A DNA stretch of 64,000 nt. Source: Bacteroidia bacterium. GTDB taxonomy: Bacteria > Bacteroidota > Bacteroidia > B-17B0 > Aurantibacillaceae. The position numbers and the translations under genes were made by a program. Location of the stretch: assembly GCA_022842625.1 (NCBI GenBank), contig JALHPG010000002.1, positions 1 through 64,000 on the forward strand, given 5' to 3'. Every line of letters starts with the position of its first letter. The stretch's first letter is position 1. The notes under the pieces were generated by a model, which did not search any database, was not told the origin of the DNA, and saw nothing but the letters and a program-made list of their open reading frames with translations. This document shows positions 56,015 through 64,000 of the stretch, in pieces.

Positions 56015-56605
56015 CTAATAATTATAAAAGGGCGACACCATTAAATATACAACTACACCGGTAACAGTAACATATAACCAAATAGGATAACTGAAACGTG
56101 TTAATTTTTTATGCTTCTCTCTTTGATCGGTAAGTCCATAATAAAAAGACATAAGTGTCATTGGAAGAACGGCCACCGCGAAAAAAATATGCGTTAATAA
56201 AATAATTACATACACCGGCTTAATGCCAGACACTGCAGCGCTTTCAGCCGCACTCATAATGCCATCATGATCAACATCTCCGTATTTTGTGTCCGGAATA
56301 AAATAATGAGCGGTGACATAACACAATAAAAAAACAGTACTAAAAATAAAGGCCGTTAAATTTAATTTTTTGTGTAATTGAATGTTCTTGTTTTTTATTG
56401 CCCATAAAGAAGCTAAAAGAAGAATAGTACAGGTGCCATTCAAAAAGGCGTTCACCATTGGTAACTTATATATAAAACTTGGGAACGTATCCGGGTGAGG
56501 GATCCATTTTTGATTTAATATAACTACCAAAGCGCAAACGGCAATAGTTGTAATATAGATAGTTAATTTAACCCCTTTTTCGCTGTATTTATTAAGTGCT
56601 AACAT
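56015..56605 (-). CDS. DUF420 membrane protein
   Basis: 196 residues with about five membrane helices (LTIYITTIAVCALVVILNQ and others) and conserved histidines, including LHKKLNLTAF, YVTAHYF and LLTHIFFAV. DUF420 proteins occur with cytochrome oxidase and SCO-type genes, suggesting a role in oxidase assembly or electron transfer. It starts 12 bases upstream of the cytochrome-type gene in the same direction. No oxidase genes are in this window. Confidence 0.82.
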   Translation of the reverse strand: MLALNKYSEKGVKLTIYITTIAVCALVVILNQKWIPHPDTFPSFIYKLPMVNAFLNGTCTILLLASLWAIKNKNIQLHKKLNLTAFIFSTVFLLCYVTAHYFIPDTKYGDVDHDGIMSAAESAAVSGIKPVYVIILLTHIFFAVAVLPMTLMSFYYGLTDQREKHKKLTRFSYPIWLYVTVTGVVVYLMVSPFYNY

Positions 56606-56659
56606 TCTTTAATTTTTTGTAAAGTTAGGTGTAATTCACGTTCAAAAAAATAAAAGGGC

Positions 56660-56692
56660 AAAAAAAAGCTTGCTAAAAACATTTAGCAAGCT
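56660..56692 (-). terminator. Terminator after fabI
   Basis: AGCTTGCTAAA (56667-56677) pairs with TTTAGCAAGCT (56682-56692) with an AACA loop. On the minus strand a run of Ts follows. It ends the fabI transcript. Confidence 0.85.
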
Positions 56693-56709
56693 CTAAAAGT
56701 AGTCAGGTA

Positions 56710-57519
56710 TTACTTCATAGAATCTAATTGCTCTTGACTTACGCCTGTTGATGAATAACCTCCATCGTGAAATAAGTTTTGCATGGTAACCATTTTAGTC
56801 ATATCACTAAATAAGCTAATGGTATAATTTGCACAATCTTCTGCACTTGCATTTCCTAAAGGAGATTGCATCTGAGCGAAATCGTAAAAATCGCTAAAGC
56901 CTTTTATTCCATTACCTGCAGTTGTTTTTGTAGGAGATTGTGAGATCGTATTAATTCTAACTTTTTTATGTTTACCATAATGGTAACCAAATGTACGCGC
57001 AATACTTTCAAGAGTCGCTTTAAAATCAGCCATATCAGTATAAAATGGATAAACACGTTGCGCACCAATGTATGTTAATGCAACAACACTAGCCCACTCG
57101 TTTAATGCATCTAATTTATGTGCAACTGCCAACATTTTATGAAATGATAATGCAGAAACATCAAAACCCTTACTTACATAATCATAATTTAATTCTGTAT
57201 ACGGAATGTTTTTACGAATGTTAACACTCATTCCAATTGAATGCAATACGAAGTCAATTTTACCACCTAAGTGTGCCATTGCTTCAGTATATAGTTTTTC
57301 AATTTCCTCTACACTTGTGGCGTCAGCAGGAATGATCTTAGAGTTTGTTTGAGCAGCTAATTTATTTATTTCGCCCATGCGCATTGCAATTGGCGCATTG
57401 CTTAATACAAACGTAGCGCCTTCTTCATGTGCACGCAAAGCAACTTTCCATGCAATTGAATTTTCGTCTAAAGCACCGGTTATAATTCCGCGTTTTCCTT
57501 TTAATAAGTTGTAAGCCAT
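56710..57519 (-). CDS. fabI: Enoyl-ACP reductase (FabI)
   Basis: FabI reduces the double bond of enoyl-ACP in the last step of fatty acid elongation. The 269-residue SDR-like chain has the nucleotide motif IITGALDENSIAWKVA, the FVLHSIG segment, and the active-site YTDMADFK (Tyr-x6-Lys). It is close to the usual 260-270 residues. It has its own candidate promoter and a strong terminator, so it stands alone. Confidence 0.95.
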   Translation of the reverse strand: MAYNLLKGKRGIITGALDENSIAWKVALRAHEEGATFVLSNAPIAMRMGEINKLAAQTNSKIIPADATSVEEIEKLYTEAMAHLGGKIDFVLHSIGMSVNIRKNIPYTELNYDYVSKGFDVSALSFHKMLAVAHKLDALNEWASVVALTYIGAQRVYPFYTDMADFKATLESIARTFGYHYGKHKKVRINTISQSPTKTTAGNGIKGFSDFYDFAQMQSPLGNASAEDCANYTISLFSDMTKMVTMQNLFHDGGYSSTGVSQEQLDSMK

Positions 57520-57541
57520 AATTTTTGTTTTAGTTAGTGTA

Positions 57542-57549
57542 CAAATATA
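57542..57549 (-). promoter_or_regulatory. Candidate -7 element upstream of fabI
   Basis: TATATTTG on the minus strand lies 23 bases before the fabI ATG, giving a short leader. No clear -33 TTG is visible upstream. Confidence 0.4.
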
Positions 57550-57556
57550 GGATTTA

Positions 57557-59506
57557 TTAAAAATTAAAATAATTATTATTTATAAAGTATTGCGCTGAAT
57601 TATAGAGACTTTGGGTTGTCTTATACATTGAATCGGCGTGAAATTTGTTTTGTTGATAGTAATTGGTTTTATCCATTGTAGTGTATTTTACGTAATTCTT
57701 TTGATTAGTGCTCAACAGATGATAAAAGAAATGATCATCATCCGTAACATAACCTAATTTATCGTCGGCACTAAAAAAAACAAAAGGCCTTTTTTCTTTA
57801 AAAATATTTACACCAAAACTAAAATTAGCATAATCGATGTTTAATAAAGAAGAAATTGTTCTCACAATGTCAGGCTGGTAACCCAAATTATGATTCACCT
57901 CTGCTTTTAGTTCTTTCGGGCAATGAACTATGAAAGGTATGTGATGATAAGTAATTGGCATATCATAAACATCGTTCATGATCTGACCATGATCTCCTAA
58001 AAAAACAAACACCGTGTTTTTATACCATGCGGTTTTCTTTGCTTCATCTATAAATTGTTTAACCGACCAATCGGCATACATACTTGCGTTTTCTTTTTCA
58101 TCGGCCCCAGTTGGTTTAAACGAAATATCTTTTGGGATAGCCCAAGGACCATGATCTGTTCCCGTCATAACATAGGCCACAAATGGTTTTCCTTGTGGCG
58201 CTTCGTTAATTTTTTGTACCAATTTATTATACAATAGATGGTCGGGGATACCTGTAACACCAAGACTTTGATCACCGCTAAAATCATTACTGCTAATAAT
58301 AGTATTAAATCCGTTAAGCTTAAAAAAGCCTTCCATATTATCAAACACCGGATCGTGTGAGGCACAAAAATAAGATTCATAGCCATAAGGCTTTAATAAA
58401 TTTGCCAATGTAATAAAGGGTTGCTTTGTATATTGGCGTAAACCCTGCTCTGTATATATTGAAGGGAATCCTGTTGTAGAAGAAAATAAGCCGTTAAAAG
58501 TATGAATGCCGGAAGAGAAAAAACGATCAAAGAAAACCGATTCTTTGGCGAATTCAGTCAAATAGGGAGAAAGATTTTTATTATTATAATAGCCCATCTT
58601 AGACATATTAAAACTTTCCATTAACACTACTACAACATTTAGTTTGTTTACAGAATCGGCAATAGTGCTTGAGTTAATTGCAGATAATAGCTTGCCGTTC
58701 TCAGGAAACTGATTTTGAGGATAAAACTTTTTACACACCTCAAGATCATTTTTTATACCTCTCAAAAAGTCGGTTTTTGATGCCTTGCGACTTATACTTT
58801 TTATCAAGGTAAAGTTTGGATTTAATGCGATCTGATTAACAAAAGCATTTTGACTAATAATTGCCATTCCTTCATTCATAGGGCTTTTAAAAGACAGTCG
58901 TCCGCGTGCAGCGGCAAAGATCAAAAAAGCCAACACTAAAAATCTACCAACTGATGCTAATAAAGAAGTGGTTGGCATTTGACTAATATTTTTCAAATAA
59001 ACTCTAAAAAAAATGTTAGACAATTTAAAATAGGAGACAAAAAGCAAAAGAAAAACAATAAAAAATCCCCAATAACCAATACTGCTAAAAATTAATTTTA
59101 AAGTATAGCCGGGTGTTAGTCTCCACGCAAAAACACTTTTTGTAATGTGGCTGCCAAATTGTGCAAAATAAGGAATGTTAGCACAGGCAATAAATAAGAT
59201 CAATCCTGTAATTAAACCCAAATAAATTTTAATACCGGTAATTAAAAATTTATTTGTCTTAAAAAAAGTTTGGTGTAAAAACAGAATAACCGCCGGCAGC
59301 ATGAGTACATAAGAAATGATGATAAGATCAAATCTAAATCCCATAACATAAGCGCTCAAATAATCAGAGAATTTCTCGTTATTATTTTCAGGGATATTAA
59401 AATAACAAAAAAGTAAACGTACAATAAAAAACAGAACGCTATAAAAAAGCGCCAACTTTAATATTAAGCCAACAAAATAAGATAAAGAAGGAAAATATTT
59501 AAGCAT
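57557..59506 (-). CDS. LtaS-like membrane sulfatase/phosphoglycerol transferase family protein
   Basis: A 649-residue protein with about five N-terminal membrane helices, then an alkaline-phosphatase-like sulfatase domain facing outside. The metal/nucleophile region is VVLMESFNM and SSGIHTFNGLFSS (Thr in HTF); FLGDHGQIMND gives the D-H metal ligands. LtaS-type enzymes transfer phosphoglycerol or phosphoethanolamine to envelope lipids. The substrate is not identifiable. Bacteroidota lack lipoteichoic acid, so a glycan or lipid modifying role is more likely. Confidence 0.85.
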   Translation of the reverse strand: MLKYFPSLSYFVGLILKLALFYSVLFFIVRLLFCYFNIPENNNEKFSDYLSAYVMGFRFDLIIISYVLMLPAVILFLHQTFFKTNKFLITGIKIYLGLITGLILFIACANIPYFAQFGSHITKSVFAWRLTPGYTLKLIFSSIGYWGFFIVFLLLFVSYFKLSNIFFRVYLKNISQMPTTSLLASVGRFLVLAFLIFAAARGRLSFKSPMNEGMAIISQNAFVNQIALNPNFTLIKSISRKASKTDFLRGIKNDLEVCKKFYPQNQFPENGKLLSAINSSTIADSVNKLNVVVVLMESFNMSKMGYYNNKNLSPYLTEFAKESVFFDRFFSSGIHTFNGLFSSTTGFPSIYTEQGLRQYTKQPFITLANLLKPYGYESYFCASHDPVFDNMEGFFKLNGFNTIISSNDFSGDQSLGVTGIPDHLLYNKLVQKINEAPQGKPFVAYVMTGTDHGPWAIPKDISFKPTGADEKENASMYADWSVKQFIDEAKKTAWYKNTVFVFLGDHGQIMNDVYDMPITYHHIPFIVHCPKELKAEVNHNLGYQPDIVRTISSLLNIDYANFSFGVNIFKEKRPFVFFSADDKLGYVTDDDHFFYHLLSTNQKNYVKYTTMDKTNYYQQNKFHADSMYKTTQSLYNSAQYFINNNYFNF

Positions 59507-59550
59507 TTATTTTGAATTAATAGGCTACAAAAAGTGTCTTAAAAACGTTA

Positions 59551-61218
59551 TTAAACTTTTTGGTCTGTATTTAAAAGTTCTTTAGCATTAACCATTGCAG
59601 ATTGTGTAGGCTTGCCCGTGCTAAGCATTTTGGCAATTTCGGTAACACGGTCATCTGACTCAAGTTTTTTAATGTAAGAAACCGTTTTATCTGCATCGTC
59701 GTTTTTATAAACGAACAAATGATGATGGCCTTTGCTTGCTATTTGAGGAGAATGGGTAATAGTAACCACTTGCATGGTTTGTCCCATTTTTAATAAAATA
59801 AGTCCTATCTTATCTGCAACATCTCCACTCACCCCTGTATCTATCTCGTCAAAAATAATTGTGGGTAATTGCTTTTTTGAAGCCAGCAATGCTTTTAAAC
59901 ACAACATTAATCTTGACAACTCTCCCCCGCTGGCAACTTTTTGTAACTCATTTAAAGCAGCGCCTTTGTTTGCAGAAAATAAAAATTTAACCTGATCAAA
60001 GCCATTGGCTGTTAATTCTTTTGTATGTGTAATTTCAATTTTAAAATTTGCATTTTGCATGGAAAGATCTGCCAATACATCTTTTACTTGTTTTTCGATT
60101 TCAGCAACAGATTTAAGACGAGTATCAGTTAATTTTTTAGCGATCTTAACACAACTCGCATTTAGTTTATCAATTTGTTTTTGCGTTTCGTTAATTTCTT
60201 TTTCAATTGATTCGAACTGCGTTAGTTTACTCTCAATATCTGCTTTAACAACCGCTAGTTCTTCTTCAGTGCTTACATTATGTTTTTTAAGTAAACGATT
60301 TATTTTATCAAGCTTTGTGTTTACTTCGTTTAATTTAACGGCATCAAAATTAACCTCACTTTCGGCGTCTTCTAATTCAGTAGCAAGATCTTTTAATTCG
60401 ATGTAAACAGAATTTATTCTTTCAAAAAACTCGGTATAGTTTTTTCCGTATTTTGAAACTGACTGCAAACTTTGTTTAGCCTGGGCTAAAGCAGAAAGCA
60501 TATTAACCTCTCCGCCGCCAATGCTGTTAGCCGCGTTTAGCAAGGTGCTTTTTATTGTTTCTGCATTTTCTAAAGTGGCGCTTTCTTCTTCAAGAGCTTT
60601 TAATCCTCCCGCTTTGATCTCAGTTTCTTCTAACTCAGTAAATAAAAACTGAAAATAATCTAGTTCTTTTTTTGCTTGCGTTTCCTGATCTTTTAAATTT
60701 TTTAAAACGCCTTTCAATTTATTTAATTTCGAATATTCGGCTTTATATTCTTTAAAATCATTCAAGCTTCCGGCAAAGGCATCTAATACCTCTAATTGAA
60801 AATTAGTTTGATTTAATAAGAGTGTTTGATGTTGCGAGTGAATATCAATTAACTTTTCGGATAATAATTTTAAGCTGTTTAATCCTACGGGCGTGTCGTT
60901 TAAAAAACTGCGTGACTTTCCTTCGGTGCTTATTTCGCGTCGTAATACAATTGTGGTATCGTAATCCAGATCATTTTCTTCAAAAAAAGAAGACAATTCC
61001 AGGCCTTTTGTATCAAACTCTGCTTCGATGATACATTTTTTATGTTTGTTTTCGAGGGCGGCTAAATCTGCTCTGTTACCAAGAACTAAGCCAAGTGCTT
61101 CTAAAAAAATAGATTTTCCCGCGCCTGTTTCTCCCGTAATTACGGTTAATTTTCCCGGGAAAGAAACATCCATCTCATGTATGAGTGCAAAATTGCTTAT
61201 GTATAACTGTTTGAGCAT
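59551..61218 (-). CDS. recN: DNA repair protein RecN
   Basis: RecN is an SMC-like ATPase acting in double-strand break repair. Walker A TGETGAGKSIFLEAL is at the N-end; the SMC signature ASGGELSRLMLCLKA and Walker B TIIFDEIDTGVSG at the C-end, with a long coiled-coil between. The 555-residue length is right. It is divergent from the rpoD gene with a 205-base gap. Confidence 0.97.
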   Translation of the reverse strand: MLKQLYISNFALIHEMDVSFPGKLTVITGETGAGKSIFLEALGLVLGNRADLAALENKHKKCIIEAEFDTKGLELSSFFEENDLDYDTTIVLRREISTEGKSRSFLNDTPVGLNSLKLLSEKLIDIHSQHQTLLLNQTNFQLEVLDAFAGSLNDFKEYKAEYSKLNKLKGVLKNLKDQETQAKKELDYFQFLFTELEETEIKAGGLKALEEESATLENAETIKSTLLNAANSIGGGEVNMLSALAQAKQSLQSVSKYGKNYTEFFERINSVYIELKDLATELEDAESEVNFDAVKLNEVNTKLDKINRLLKKHNVSTEEELAVVKADIESKLTQFESIEKEINETQKQIDKLNASCVKIAKKLTDTRLKSVAEIEKQVKDVLADLSMQNANFKIEITHTKELTANGFDQVKFLFSANKGAALNELQKVASGGELSRLMLCLKALLASKKQLPTIIFDEIDTGVSGDVADKIGLILLKMGQTMQVVTITHSPQIASKGHHHLFVYKNDDADKTVSYIKKLESDDRVTEIAKMLSTGKPTQSAMVNAKELLNTDQKV

Positions 61219-61423
61219 AGTGCCAATTTCGCATTATTTAAACAGTTAAAAAAGTAGTTTTTCTAAAAAAAACGCTTTTATTTTCAACAGAAAGCCTCAT
61301 TTTACTCAATAAAAACTGCGGTTAACTCAATAAAAGTCAGTTTTTTAATATTTTTTAATGTATCTAAACTTTTTACCCAACGTAATAGTAAAACCAAACG
61401 TATAAGTATTTAAATAAGCAACC

Positions 61424-62290
61424 ATGAGACAACTTAAAATAACCAAACAGATCACTAATCGTGAAACCGCTTCGTTAGACATGTATTTGCATGATATTGG
61501 ACGCGTTGAATTAATTACTGCCGATGAGGAAGTTGTTTTGGCCCAAAAAATAAAAGCCGGTGATCAACGCGCTTTAGATAAATTAGTTAGAGCTAACTTA
61601 CGTTTTGTGGTTTCGGTAAGTAAACAATATCAAAACCAAGGTTTAAGTTTACCGGATCTTATAAATGAAGGTAACTTAGGTTTAATAAAAGCAGCACAAC
61701 GTTTTGATGAAACACGTGGTTTTAAATTTATTTCTTACGCCGTTTGGTGGATAAGACAAAGTATTTTACAAGCATTGGCCGAACAAAGTCGTATTGTGCG
61801 CTTACCTTTAAATAAAATTGGTGCTATCAATAAAATAAACAAAACCCTTTCTAAATTAGAACAGGATCTTGAAAGAGAGCCGAGTTATGATGAATTGGGC
61901 GAAATTATGGATATGGCACCACAAGATATACGCGATACCATGCGTAATAACAGCCGTCATTTAAGTATGGATGCCCCATTAACTTTAGGAGAAGATGGCG
62001 GAAGTATGTATGACTTAATGCAAAATGAAAGTTCCCTTAGTCCCGATAAACATTTACTAGGTGAGAGTTTGCAATTAGAAATTACGCGCGCTTTATCAAC
62101 GTTAACAGAGCGTGAAGCTGATGTAGTGCAATTATTTTTTGGATTGAGCGGCAAACGTCCGCACTCCTTGGAAGAAATTGGCGAAAAATTTGATCTTACT
62201 CGCGAACGCGTTCGTCAAATAAAAGAAAAGGCGGTACGTAGACTTAAACACGGTAGCAGAAGTCGCCTGTTAAAGGCATACTTAGGGTAA
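61424..62290 (+). CDS. rpoD: RNA polymerase primary sigma factor
   Basis: The 288-residue protein is a short primary sigma factor: region 1.2 ([16 protein letters not shown]), region 2 ([18 protein letters not shown] and [15 protein letters not shown]), region 3, and region 4.2 ([19 protein letters not shown]). There is no region 1.1 or long spacer, which is usual for Bacteroidota. It directs transcription from TAnnTTTG-type promoters, consistent with elements seen here. A terminator follows at 62339. Confidence 0.96.
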   Translation: MRQLKITKQITNRETASLDMYLHDIGRVELITADEEVVLAQKIKAGDQRALDKLVRANLRFVVSVSKQYQNQGLSLPDLINEGNLGLIKAAQRFDETRGFKFISYAVWWIRQSILQALAEQSRIVRLPLNKIGAINKINKTLSKLEQDLEREPSYDELGEIMDMAPQDIRDTMRNNSRHLSMDAPLTLGEDGGSMYDLMQNESSLSPDKHLLGESLQLEITRALSTLTEREADVVQLFFGLSGKRPHSLEEIGEKFDLTRERVRQIKEKAVRRLKHGSRSRLLKAYLG

Positions 62291-62338
62291 AAAAGATAGT
62301 TTGTGTTGGTTTCTATTTTCATAGGGTAGTAAACCAAG

Positions 62339-62372
62339 AAAACCTTCCTGATTTATATTAGGAGGGTTTTTT
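62339..62372 (+). terminator. Terminator after rpoD
   Basis: AAACCTTCCT (62340-62349) pairs with AGGAGGGTTT (62360-62369) with one G-U pair, then Ts. It lies 50 bases after the rpoD stop. Confidence 0.8.
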
Positions 62373-62534
62373 ACTTTAAAGCCTAACACTGCAACAACAT
62401 GACTCAAAGACTCCTTATTCCTCCAAAAAATAAATAATGATACAGATCACTTTTATAGGCATAAATAAGTTCAATTTAATAACCTCAAAATATCATAATT
62501 CTTCTTATTTTTATGATTCAAAATTAATTGAACC

Positions 62535-64000
62535 ATGGATACAACAAAACCAAAAAAATCATTACTACGCCGCATTCTTAAATGGAGTGGCATTTCATTA
62601 TTATTAATTATTGTTTTATTAATAGCGGCACCATTTATTTTTAAAGATAAAATTATTGCTATTGTTAAAGAGCAGGCAAATAATAATTTAAACGCGAAAG
62701 TAGATTTTGGTGAATTTGATCTAACGCTTTTTTCATCGTTTCCTGATTTTAGATTTAAGATCAATAACGTAAGTGTTATTGGTGTAGATGAATTTAAAGA
62801 TGATACTTTGGCTTTTATTACTAACCTAAGCACAGACATTAATTTAAAAAGTGTTATTAGTGGTGGTCCATACGGCATTAACTCAATAGTTATTGATAAG
62901 GCTCGCATTTTAGGAAAAGTTTTAAAAAATGGTAAAGCAAACTGGGATATTGCAAAACCAAGTACAGACTCTACAGGCGCGCCAACACCTGAATCGGCAG
63001 AGCCTACAAAGTTTGCCATGAAATTAAAAGAATTTAAAATTAAAGAAGCCTACATTGTATACGACGATCAACAAGGTGATATGTATGCGAAATTAGAAAA
63101 CTTTAATTACGACTTAAATGGTGATTTTACACAAGATAATTTTGTTTTAAATAATTTATTAGACATTGCTAAAACAACATTTAAAATGAGTGGTGTTGCT
63201 TATTTAAACGAAGTACACACACATTTAAAAGCAGATCTTGATATGGATATGCCAAAGATGAAATTTACATTTAAAGAAAATGAATTTAGTTTAAATGACT
63301 TAACGTTAGGCTTTGATGGTTTTGTTGAAATGCCTGATACAAACATTAAAATGGATCTGAAGTTTAAAGCTAACCAAACAGAATTTAAATCTATTCTTTC
63401 TCTAATTCCAAGTGTGTATTCAAAAGATTTTGCTTCGGTAAAAACTGCAGGAAAACTTGCTTTAGATGGTTATGCAAACGGAACCTATAACGCTTCGCAG
63501 ATGCCCGCATTTGGTGTTAACCTAAGCATTAAAGATGCGATGTTCAAGTATCCATCGTTACCAAAATCGGTTAACAACATTAATATTGATGTTAAAGTTG
63601 TAAACCCAACCGGTGTGTTAGATGCAACAACTATTGATGTAAATAAATTTCATGTTGAAATGGCCGGTAATCCTATTGATATAACGGCTCATGTTAAAAC
63701 ACCAATTTCAGATCCGGGTTTAAGAGCGGAATTTAGAGGTACAGTTGATCTTTCGTCTGTTAAAGATTTTATTCCAAGTGAAAAAGGTGATGATCTAAGC
63801 GGTATCATTAAATCTGACATCAGTGTTGCCGGTAATATGAGTTCTATCGATAAAAAAGAATACGATAAGTTTAAAGCAAGTGGTTCTTTGGCTATTGATA
63901 AAATGAATTATAAAACAGCCAGCCTTCCATACGAAGTGCATTTAAATACCATGCTTTTGAACTTTACAACGCAATTTGTAGAGTTAGCAAAGTTTGATGC
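62535..64000 (+). CDS. AsmA-like membrane-anchored protein (3' end outside window)
   Basis: An open frame of 488 codons runs off the window. MDTTKPKKSLLRRILKW is followed by one membrane helix (SGISLLLIIVLLIAAPFIF), then beta-rich repeats: VDFGEFDLTLFSSFPDFRF, FKINNVSVIG and VNNINIDVKVVNPTG. This is the AsmA/TamB-like layout of inner membrane proteins spanning the periplasm, thought to move phospholipids to the outer membrane. The ATG at 62535 is clear. It lies 244 bases downstream of rpoD and has its own transcript. The end is cut, so C-terminal domains are unseen. Confidence 0.8.
   Translation, partial: MDTTKPKKSLLRRILKWSGISLLLIIVLLIAAPFIFKDKIIAIVKEQANNNLNAKVDFGEFDLTLFSSFPDFRFKINNVSVIGVDEFKDDTLAFITNLSTDINLKSVISGGPYGINSIVIDKARILGKVLKNGKANWDIAKPSTDSTGAPTPESAEPTKFAMKLKEFKIKEAYIVYDDQQGDMYAKLENFNYDLNGDFTQDNFVLNNLLDIAKTTFKMSGVAYLNEVHTHLKADLDMDMPKMKFTFKENEFSLNDLTLGFDGFVEMPDTNIKMDLKFKANQTEFKSILSLIPSVYSKDFASVKTAGKLALDGYANGTYNASQMPAFGVNLSIKDAMFKYPSLPKSVNNINIDVKVVNPTGVLDATTIDVNKFHVEMAGNPIDITAHVKTPISDPGLRAEFRGTVDLSSVKDFIPSEKGDDLSGIIKSDISVAGNMSSIDKKEYDKFKASGSLAIDKMNYKTASLPYEVHLNTMLLNFTTQFVELAKFD

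Noticed and set aside
62471-63019. Minus-strand 182-codon ORF opposite the AsmA-like gene
   Set aside because: The plus-strand frame is continuous with clear AsmA features; the minus one has no recognisable motif.

Overview
The window is AT-rich DNA from a member of the Bacteroidota. The evidence is type IX secretion (T9SS) C-terminal sorting domains on several large secreted proteins, SprB-type repeats with a gliding-type (type B) C-terminus, an arginine operon built around an N-acyl-ornithine carbamoyltransferase, a short primary sigma factor without region 1.1, promoters resembling the TAnnTTTG / TTTG type, and few Shine-Dalgarno sequences. The order or family cannot be fixed from the sequence. 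I see no rRNA, tRNA, CRISPR array, insertion sequence or prophage.

Layout. 1-2286: 3' part of a tandem D-Ala-D-Ala-ligase-like ATP-grasp protein. 2287-2695: intergenic block of short repeats and hairpins. 2696-10831 (minus): an eight-gene arginine operon (GNAT, argG, argC, argD, argF', argB, argE, argH). It is preceded by a candidate promoter at 11088-11120 and an untranslated leader of about 250 nt with inverted and direct repeats. argB carries one in-frame stop codon. 11203-12504: an ABC-2 permease without its ATPase, then a small exported protein. 12526-13848: a TPR membrane protein that ends where a SpoIIE-type phosphatase would normally begin. 13986-26219: two huge secreted proteins, an M43 metalloprotease and an adhesin with about 21 SprB repeats. 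26609-28623: ferritin, a DivIC/FtsB-like protein, an L,D-transpeptidase and a DUF4296 lipoprotein. 28598-33854 (minus): yraN, rluB-like, glmS, secreted protein. 33908-37166: a DUF4412-like protein, then a SRPBCC / DUF2805 / SDR / flavin reductase cassette, then a holin-like membrane protein. 37191-41165: exported proteins of uncertain role, including a long MORN/YwqK-repeat protein. 41316-54520: a GT39-like transferase, GH16, lepA, a GH18 chitinase, a PNGase-F-like protein with LamG, a YceI-like lipoprotein and an SBBP-repeat protein. 54602-61218 (minus): cytochrome c/PHM-like lipoprotein, DUF420, fabI, LtaS-like sulfatase, recN. 61424-64000: rpoD and an AsmA-like protein running off the end.

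How the genes work together. The arginine operon should give the whole route from glutamate to arginine through acylated intermediates; no argJ is present. Residue 90 of the carbamoyltransferase is Val, at the position that decides acetyl versus succinyl specificity, which points to a succinyl route. The secreted enzymes (M43 protease, GH18, GH16, PNGase-F-like) and the large adhesin suggest a surface-associated degrader of proteins, glycoproteins and polysaccharides.

I did not find one clearly novel multi-gene system. The most interesting items are the unidentified arginine-operon leader, the argB nonsense codon, the truncated TPR regulator, and two genes whose expected start codon reads ATC instead of ATG. 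All calls are from reading motifs by eye; no database search was run.
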